This document shows, in pieces, positions 60,205-64,000 of a stretch of DNA of 64,000 nucleotides. The stretch is taken from positions 1,178,001 through 1,242,000 of the forward strand of contig NZ_JADKSG010000002.1 in assembly GCF_015350805.1 (NCBI RefSeq), read 5' to 3'. The notes under the pieces were generated by a model. That model was not told the origin of the DNA. It did not search any database and saw nothing but the letters and a program-made list of their open reading frames with translations. The first letter of the stretch is position 1, and every line of letters begins with the position of its first letter. The translations under genes and the position numbers were made by a program. The DNA comes from Herbiconiux sp. VKM Ac-1786. GTDB lineage: Bacteria > Actinomycetota > Actinomycetes > Actinomycetales > Microbacteriaceae.

Positions 60205-60711
60205 ATGAACGACGAGCACGCGGAACTGCTGCGGGCGGCGCACGACGCGCACGGCGCCGCGCTGTTCCGCTACGTGGTGCGCCTCACCCGCGACCCCGGG
60301 ATGGCCGAGGACGTGGTGCAGGAGACCCTGCTGCGCGCCGGGCGGAAGCCCGCGATCCTCGAGCAGGGCGACGAGGAGGCGCGGGCGTGGATGTTCACCG
60401 TCGCGCGCAACCTCGTGATCGACGACCGCCGCAGCGCCCGGCACAACCGCGAGTTCGCCACCGACGAGCTGCCCGAGCGGGCGCAGGCCGACCGCACCGA
60501 CGCCGTGCTCGACAGCTGGCTGGTGTCGGATGCCCTGCTCTCGCTCTCGCTGGAGCACCGCACCGCGATCGTCCGCTCGTACTACCTCGGCGAGACCGCC
60601 GTCGAGATCTCCGCCGCCGAGGGCGTGCCCGTCGGCACCGTGCGCTCGCGCATGCACTACGCGCTGCGGGCCCTGAGGCTCGCACTGCAGGAACGGGGGG
60701 TGACGGAGTGA
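60205..60711 (+). CDS. ECF-type RNA polymerase sigma factor
   Basis: This 168-residue sigma-70 family protein has region 2 (HGAALFRYVVRLTRDPGMAED and VVQETLLRAGRKPAILEQG) and region 4 (LLSLSLEHRTAIVRSYYLGE then ISAAEGVPVGTVRSRMHYAL). Regions 1 and 3 are missing, as in ECF (group 4) factors. GGAGG precedes the ATG. The anti-sigma gene overlaps its stop (GTGA). TGAACG-N16-CGTTGC upstream (60160 and 60182) could be an autoregulated promoter. It resembles the SigL/SigK type that controls envelope functions. Confidence 0.93.
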   Translation: MNDEHAELLRAAHDAHGAALFRYVVRLTRDPGMAEDVVQETLLRAGRKPAILEQGDEEARAWMFTVARNLVIDDRRSARHNREFATDELPERAQADRTDAVLDSWLVSDALLSLSLEHRTAIVRSYYLGETAVEISAAEGVPVGTVRSRMHYALRALRLALQERGVTE

Positions 60712-61484
60712 CCGCCGCCGACGAGTACCGCGACTGGGACGCCGCCTACGTGATGGGCATGCTCTGCCCCGAGGAGCGCCGGGAGTACGAGCGCCACCTC
60801 GCCGACTGCCACGAGTGCTCGCACGCCGTGGCCGAGCTGGCCGGTCTGCCGGGGGTGCTCGGCAGCCTCAGCGCGAGCGAGGCGTCGGCGCTGCTGGCGC
60901 CCGAGGCCTCGAGCGCCGCACCGGCTTCCCCGCCCGCCGCCCCGCCATCGGGCACCGTGCAGCACCTGGCCCGGGCCGTGGGGCGCCGCCGGCGCACGAT
61001 GCGGCGACGGATGGCCGCGGCCGTCGTGGGCACCGGGGTGCTCCTGGCGGGCGCCGGGGTGCTCACCGGCTTCGCGCTCGGGCAGTTCGCTCCCGTTCCC
61101 GGCACGGCTCCCGCCGCGACGGCCGAGGCCGGTTCGCCGGGGATCGACGCGACGCCGGCGGGCATCCGCCTCGCCATGGGCCAGGTCGAGCCGGGCTACA
61201 TCGACGCCGAGCTGCGCGTGTCACCCAAGGAGTGGGGCACCCGCTTCGACTGGGACTGCAGCTACAGCGAGAAGCTCCAGGAGACGCTCGACGGGCCGGT
61301 GCCCTACGACCTCGTGGTCACCGACCGCTCGGGCGTCGAGACGACGGTGGCGAGCTGGACCGCCGAGGAGGGCGCCGCCGCCGGCAACCTCTCGGCGTCG
61401 ACGAGCATCCCGGCCGCCCAGATCGCGTCGGTCGACATCCGCATCATGGGCAGCGACCAGCCGATCGTGCGCACCGAGCTCTAG
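60708..61484 (+). CDS. Anti-sigma factor with zinc-finger and membrane segment (RskA/RsrA-like)
   Basis: This 258-residue protein has an N-terminal anti-sigma domain with the ZAS motif HLADCHECSHAVAELAGLPG (HxxxCxxC). An Ala/Pro linker follows, then one membrane segment near residue 105 (MAAAVVGTGVLLAGAGVLTG) and an extracytoplasmic beta-rich domain (VEPGYIDAELRVSPKEWG, WDCSYSEK). It should hold the ECF factor at the membrane and release it on envelope signals. The GTG start overlaps the sigma stop. Confidence 0.9.
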   Translation: MTAADEYRDWDAAYVMGMLCPEERREYERHLADCHECSHAVAELAGLPGVLGSLSASEASALLAPEASSAAPASPPAAPPSGTVQHLARAVGRRRRTMRRRMAAAVVGTGVLLAGAGVLTGFALGQFAPVPGTAPAATAEAGSPGIDATPAGIRLAMGQVEPGYIDAELRVSPKEWGTRFDWDCSYSEKLQETLDGPVPYDLVVTDRSGVETTVASWTAEEGAAAGNLSASTSIPAAQIASVDIRIMGSDQPIVRTEL

Positions 61485-61500
61485 CGGGGCGGCTCCAGCC

Positions 61501-62280
61501 TCACCAGGTCGAGTCGCCGCGGATCACCGCGTCCGACCCGCCGTCGACGAAGATCACCTGCCCGCAGAGGTGCGTGTTCTCCTCGCTGACGAGCCACGCG
61601 AGCAGGTGGGCCGGCACGATCGCCTCGGCGAAGCCGTTCAGCGGCATCGGCACCCCGGCCCGGATCTGCTCGCGCCCCTCCTCGGTCTCCAGGAGCGGTG
61701 CGGTCATCGGCGTCACGATGACCCCGGGCGCGATGGCGTTCAGCGGGATGTCCGCGCCCGCCCAGTCCTCGCTCGGGGCGTTCCGGCGCACCCACTGCGC
61801 GAACGCCTTCTTCGTCGAGGCGTAGATCAGGTGCCCCGTCGACGGGTCGCCCGCGAGCACCTCGGCCCGGGCGAGGGAGCCCGGCTCGTCGCCGGCGGTC
61901 AGCAGCGCCACGAGCTCGTCGTCGTGCGGGTGCAGGCTCGCCATCGAGGCGATGCCGACGGCCCGCGGCGACCCCGACCCGGCCAGCAGCGGCCGCAGCC
62001 CCTCGAGCGTCGCCACCATGCCGAAGTAGTTCACGGCGACGGTCGCGGGGATGGGCGCCGCGAGGCCGGCGATCGCCAGGATTCCGTCGATTCGTCCGCC
62101 GCTCGCCTCCCGCACCTGCTCGACGAGGCTCGCCCGCCCCTCGGCGGTGCTGAGGTCGGCGGTCACGTCGGCGTCACGCAGATCGACGCCGATCACGGTG
62201 TCGCCGCGCCCCCGCAGCAGCTCGGCGGTCGCCTTGCCGATGCCCGAGGCGGCCCCGGTCACGATCATGGTCCTGGTCAT
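61501..62280 (-). CDS. Short-chain dehydrogenase/reductase
   Basis: This 259-residue SDR has the cofactor motif TMIVTGAASGIGKATAELLR and the catalytic LIYASTKKAFAQWVRRN (YxxxK). FVDGGSDAVIRGDSTW at the C-terminus closes the active site. The position of Ser and Tyr fits classical SDRs; preference for NAD or NADP is unclear. It is divergent from a broken MarR-type gene, which probably once regulated it. Substrate unknown. Confidence 0.9.
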   Translation of the reverse strand: MTRTMIVTGAASGIGKATAELLRGRGDTVIGVDLRDADVTADLSTAEGRASLVEQVREASGGRIDGILAIAGLAAPIPATVAVNYFGMVATLEGLRPLLAGSGSPRAVGIASMASLHPHDDELVALLTAGDEPGSLARAEVLAGDPSTGHLIYASTKKAFAQWVRRNAPSEDWAGADIPLNAIAPGVIVTPMTAPLLETEEGREQIRAGVPMPLNGFAEAIVPAHLLAWLVSEENTHLCGQVIFVDGGSDAVIRGDSTW

Positions 62281-62722
62281 GGCTGAACTCCTTCGTTCGC
62301 AGAACTACTCTTCTACTCTTCCTCCGAAACTACCTGGCTCGACGACGGGCGCGACCTCAGCACCATCGAGATCCGGATGCTCTGGACCCTCGGCTCGCGC
62401 GGCCCCTCCCGCGGCGCGGAACTCGCCGAGGCCCTCTCGGCGAGCGCCCCGAGCGTCAGCAAGGCCGCGGCCAAGCTGCACCGCGCCGGCCCTCGTGACG
62501 AGGGAGCCGAGCCCGAGCGACCAGCGCTCGCACACCCTCCACCTCACCGCCTCGGGGCGGGCTGTGGCGCAGCGGCTGTACGACGTGGGCGACGAGATGG
62601 TCACCGAGATCTTCGCGTCGTGGCCGGGGGCCGACGTCGAGGCGCTGAGCGGGCTGCTCGAGCGGTTCGCGAGCGATTCTCAGCAGTACGCGCGTCGGCT
62701 GCGTCGCACCCGCGACGAGTAG
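62279..62722 (+). pseudogene. MarR-family regulator disrupted by frameshifts
   Basis: Conserved MarR elements appear in two frames. The helix-turn-helix LGSRGPSRGAELAEALSASA (frame 1) continues AKLHRAG; then, after a one-base shift near 62490, the wing LVTREPSPSDQRSHTLHLTA and the last helices (frame 2) follow. The N-terminal part upstream of 62338 reads as MAELLRSQNYSS only in frame 2, so a second shift is likely near 62300-62335. The gene is divergent from the SDR gene with only a few bases between the starts. No intact product is expected unless the shifts are sequence errors. Confidence 0.7.
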
Positions 62723-62787
62723 CGTGCCGGTCCGGCAACGGGTTTTGCAGCGGGGGCCGGGGGCGGCAGGCTGAGGGGATGGCGCAC

Positions 62788-63432
62788 ATGAGTCCCGACC
62801 CGAACACCGACCCGACCGCGTTCTGGGAGGACCTGTACCAGCAGCGGGAGCGGGTCTGGAGCGGCCGGGCCAACGCGGCGCTCGTCGCCGTGGCCGGCGA
62901 GCTCGCGCCGGGGCGCGCACTCGATCTCGGCTGCGGCGAGGGCGGCGACTCCATCTGGCTCGCCGAGCAGGGCTGGACGGTGACGGGGGTCGACATCTCC
63001 GCGACGGCACTAGCCCGGGCCGCCTCGCACGCGGACTCGCGCGCGGTCGACGCGGATCGCATCGAGTGGGTGCGGGCCGATCTGTCGGAGTGGCGACCGT
63101 CGGGTGAGTACGACCTCGTCTCGGCCTGCTTCCTGCACTCCCCCGTGGCGTTCCCCCGGGAGCAGGTGCTGCAGCGGGCCGCGCTGCCCGTCGCGAGCGG
63201 AGGGCACCTGCTGGTGGTCGGGCACGCGGAGTTCCCGAACTGGTCGGGCACGCGGGAGGGCGGGCACGAGCATCCGGAGCTGCCCACCGCCCAGGAGGTG
63301 TTCGACTCGCTCGAGCTGCCGGCGGGCGAGTGGGAGGTCGTGGTCGCCGAGCCGCGCTCACGCGACGCCATCGGGCCCGACGGCCAGGAGGCGGTGCTCG
63401 TCGATTCGGTGCTGCTGGTCAGGCGGCGCTGA
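62788..63432 (+). CDS. Class I SAM-dependent methyltransferase
   Basis: This 214-residue methyltransferase has the motif I LAPGRALDLGCGEGGDSIWL, the acidic VTGVDISATALARAA, and LVSACFLHSP. The N-terminus DPTAFWEDLYQQRERVWSGR is typical of TehB-like or thiopurine methyltransferase relatives. The ATG at 62788 was preferred because GAGGGG lies 9 bases upstream; an ATG three codons earlier abuts that site. Substrate unknown, possibly a small toxic compound. Confidence 0.85.
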   Translation: MSPDPNTDPTAFWEDLYQQRERVWSGRANAALVAVAGELAPGRALDLGCGEGGDSIWLAEQGWTVTGVDISATALARAASHADSRAVDADRIEWVRADLSEWRPSGEYDLVSACFLHSPVAFPREQVLQRAALPVASGGHLLVVGHAEFPNWSGTREGGHEHPELPTAQEVFDSLELPAGEWEVVVAEPRSRDAIGPDGQEAVLVDSVLLVRRR

Positions 63433-63539
63433 CGCTCGGCGCCGGGCGGCTGGGAAGAGCATGGGGGCCCGGGCCGGCATGCCGCGAGCGGCATAGGGTT
63501 GTGCGCACCATCAGCCGGATCGACCCGAGGACGTGCACC

Positions 63540-63716
63540 ATGACCGACTCCCCCACCGAAGGCACCCGTCAGCAGGACGGCGACGCCGAGAACCTCGGCG
63601 ACGACAAGACGATCCCGAACGACCCGAACGGCCTGGCCGCGGGTCACGACCCCGACGGCTCGCACTTCAACCCCGAGGAAGACACCGACCCGGAGCCCGC
63701 CGCGGAGGAGTCCTAG
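63540..63716 (+). CDS. Small acidic protein of unknown function
   Basis: This 58-residue, Asp/Glu/Gly/Pro-rich, soluble protein begins MTDSPTEGTRQQDGDAENLG. No domain is recognised; it is probably disordered. Similar short acidic proteins occur in related genomes, and the protein recalls the acidic protein encoded at 58 kb. The stop overlaps the stop of the convergent exonuclease gene by two bases. Confidence 0.55.
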   Translation: MTDSPTEGTRQQDGDAENLGDDKTIPNDPNGLAAGHDPDGSHFNPEEDTDPEPAAEES

Positions 63717-64000
63717 CCGGCCGTCTTCGCGTCGAGGGCGGTCAGCAGGCGCTTCACCGCGCCGCCGAGGTTCCACTCCTCGGCGAGCTCCTCGAGCCGC
63801 TCGCGGTCGGCGCCGGTCACGGGGTGCAGGAGCGCTCCGGCCTCGTCGGGCGCCGGCACGTCGAGATCGCGCACGACCTCCACGACGGTGGGCGCCACGG
63901 CGAGGTAGTCGGCCGCCGCCTCGAGCTTCGCGTGCACCGACGGCGACGGCTCGCCCCGCGTCGCCGCGGCCAGCAGGCCCTCGAGCGTGCCGTACTCGCC
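63713..64000 (-). CDS. 5'-3' exonuclease, C-terminal part (runs off the right edge)
   Basis: The last 95 residues of a FEN/5'-3' exonuclease-type protein are visible: EYGTLEGLLAAA (the helix after the H3TH motif), HAKLEAAADYLAVAPTVVEV, and VRDLDVPAPDEAGALLHPVT, ending with LTALDAKTAG. These correspond to the C-terminal region of DNA-polymerase-I-like stand-alone exonucleases of actinobacteria. The H3TH motif and nuclease core lie beyond the window. Assignment is moderately sure because only the tail is seen. Confidence 0.75.
   Translation of the reverse strand, partial: GEYGTLEGLLAAATRGEPSPSVHAKLEAAADYLAVAPTVVEVVRDLDVPAPDEAGALLHPVTGADRERLEELAEEWNLGGAVKRLLTALDAKTAG

Overview
The window is high-GC, gene-dense actinobacterial DNA. 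Gene content and order (leuCD-murA-plsC-gpsA-ddl, thiL, rsmD/recG, coaD, DUF177-rpmF-rnc-mutM, PadR-DUF4097, complete F420 genes) fit a member of the Microbacteriaceae or a close relative. This is inferred from synteny and protein character; there is no rRNA in the window and no search was run.

Layout. 1-2.8 kb: an amidase cut by the left edge (with a fused AtzH-like N-terminal domain), an acetamidase/formamidase and a DUF1275 membrane protein. 2.8-5.3 kb: mutM, rnc, rpmF, DUF177. 5.4-36.4 kb: an accessory-looking stretch. It holds a LysR regulator, a reductive-pyrimidine-type catabolic operon running leftwards from 14.9 kb (beta-ureidopropionase-like nitrilase, dihydropyrimidinase, an LLM flavin/F420 oxidoreductase, a THI5/NMT1-type ABC transporter and a class III aminotransferase) and its divergent MocR-type regulator. 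A FitAB/VapBC-type toxin-antitoxin pair, two lipoproteins, guanine deaminase and a glycerol operon (glpD-glpF-glpK) with a divergent SorC-type regulator follow. The F420 biosynthesis genes cofD/fbiA, fbiC, cofC/fbiD and cofE/fbiB are scattered among these, with a second F420-type LLM oxidoreductase, a YidC paralogue and a decayed epoxide hydrolase. 36.4-51.7 kb: coaD, recG, rsmD, thiL, DUF3515, an unusual AT-richer secreted orphan, ddl, gpsA, plsC, murA, leuD, leuC with a leucine-rich leader peptide, and terC behind a probable Mn2+ (yybP-ykoY) riboswitch. 51.8-64 kb: PadR/DUF4097, an M23 peptidase, GH15, a phosphate transporter, an FBP-domain protein, tRNA-Glu, a lipid kinase, a metallo-beta-lactamase-fold protein, an ECF sigma/anti-sigma pair, an SDR, a frameshifted MarR gene, a methyltransferase and the C-terminus of a 5'-3' exonuclease.

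How the parts may work together. Everything needed to make F420 lies within 18 kb. The pyrimidine operon has the second and third enzymes of reductive uracil breakdown, a transporter and a beta-alanine-type aminotransferase, but no dihydropyrimidine dehydrogenase. In the place of that first enzyme sits an LLM-family, F420-type oxidoreductase, joined by 4-base overlaps to the transporter genes. The most interesting hypothesis is an F420H2-dependent (or flavin-dependent) pyrimidine-reducing or pyrimidine-oxidising route. Guanine deaminase and the amidases point to a wider nitrogen-scavenging role.

Other notable signals are a RecG with an Ala/Lys/Thr-rich insert of about 135 residues, a CofE with an EGRA-repeat tail, a leu attenuator, a 98-bp nested inverted repeat between rsmD and thiL, a 21-bp-spaced pair of operators at glp, and many genes with a -10 hexamer 6-8 bases before the start codon (probable leaderless transcripts). 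No CRISPR array, insertion sequence, prophage or replication origin was seen, and no gene-free stretch exceeds about 215 bases.
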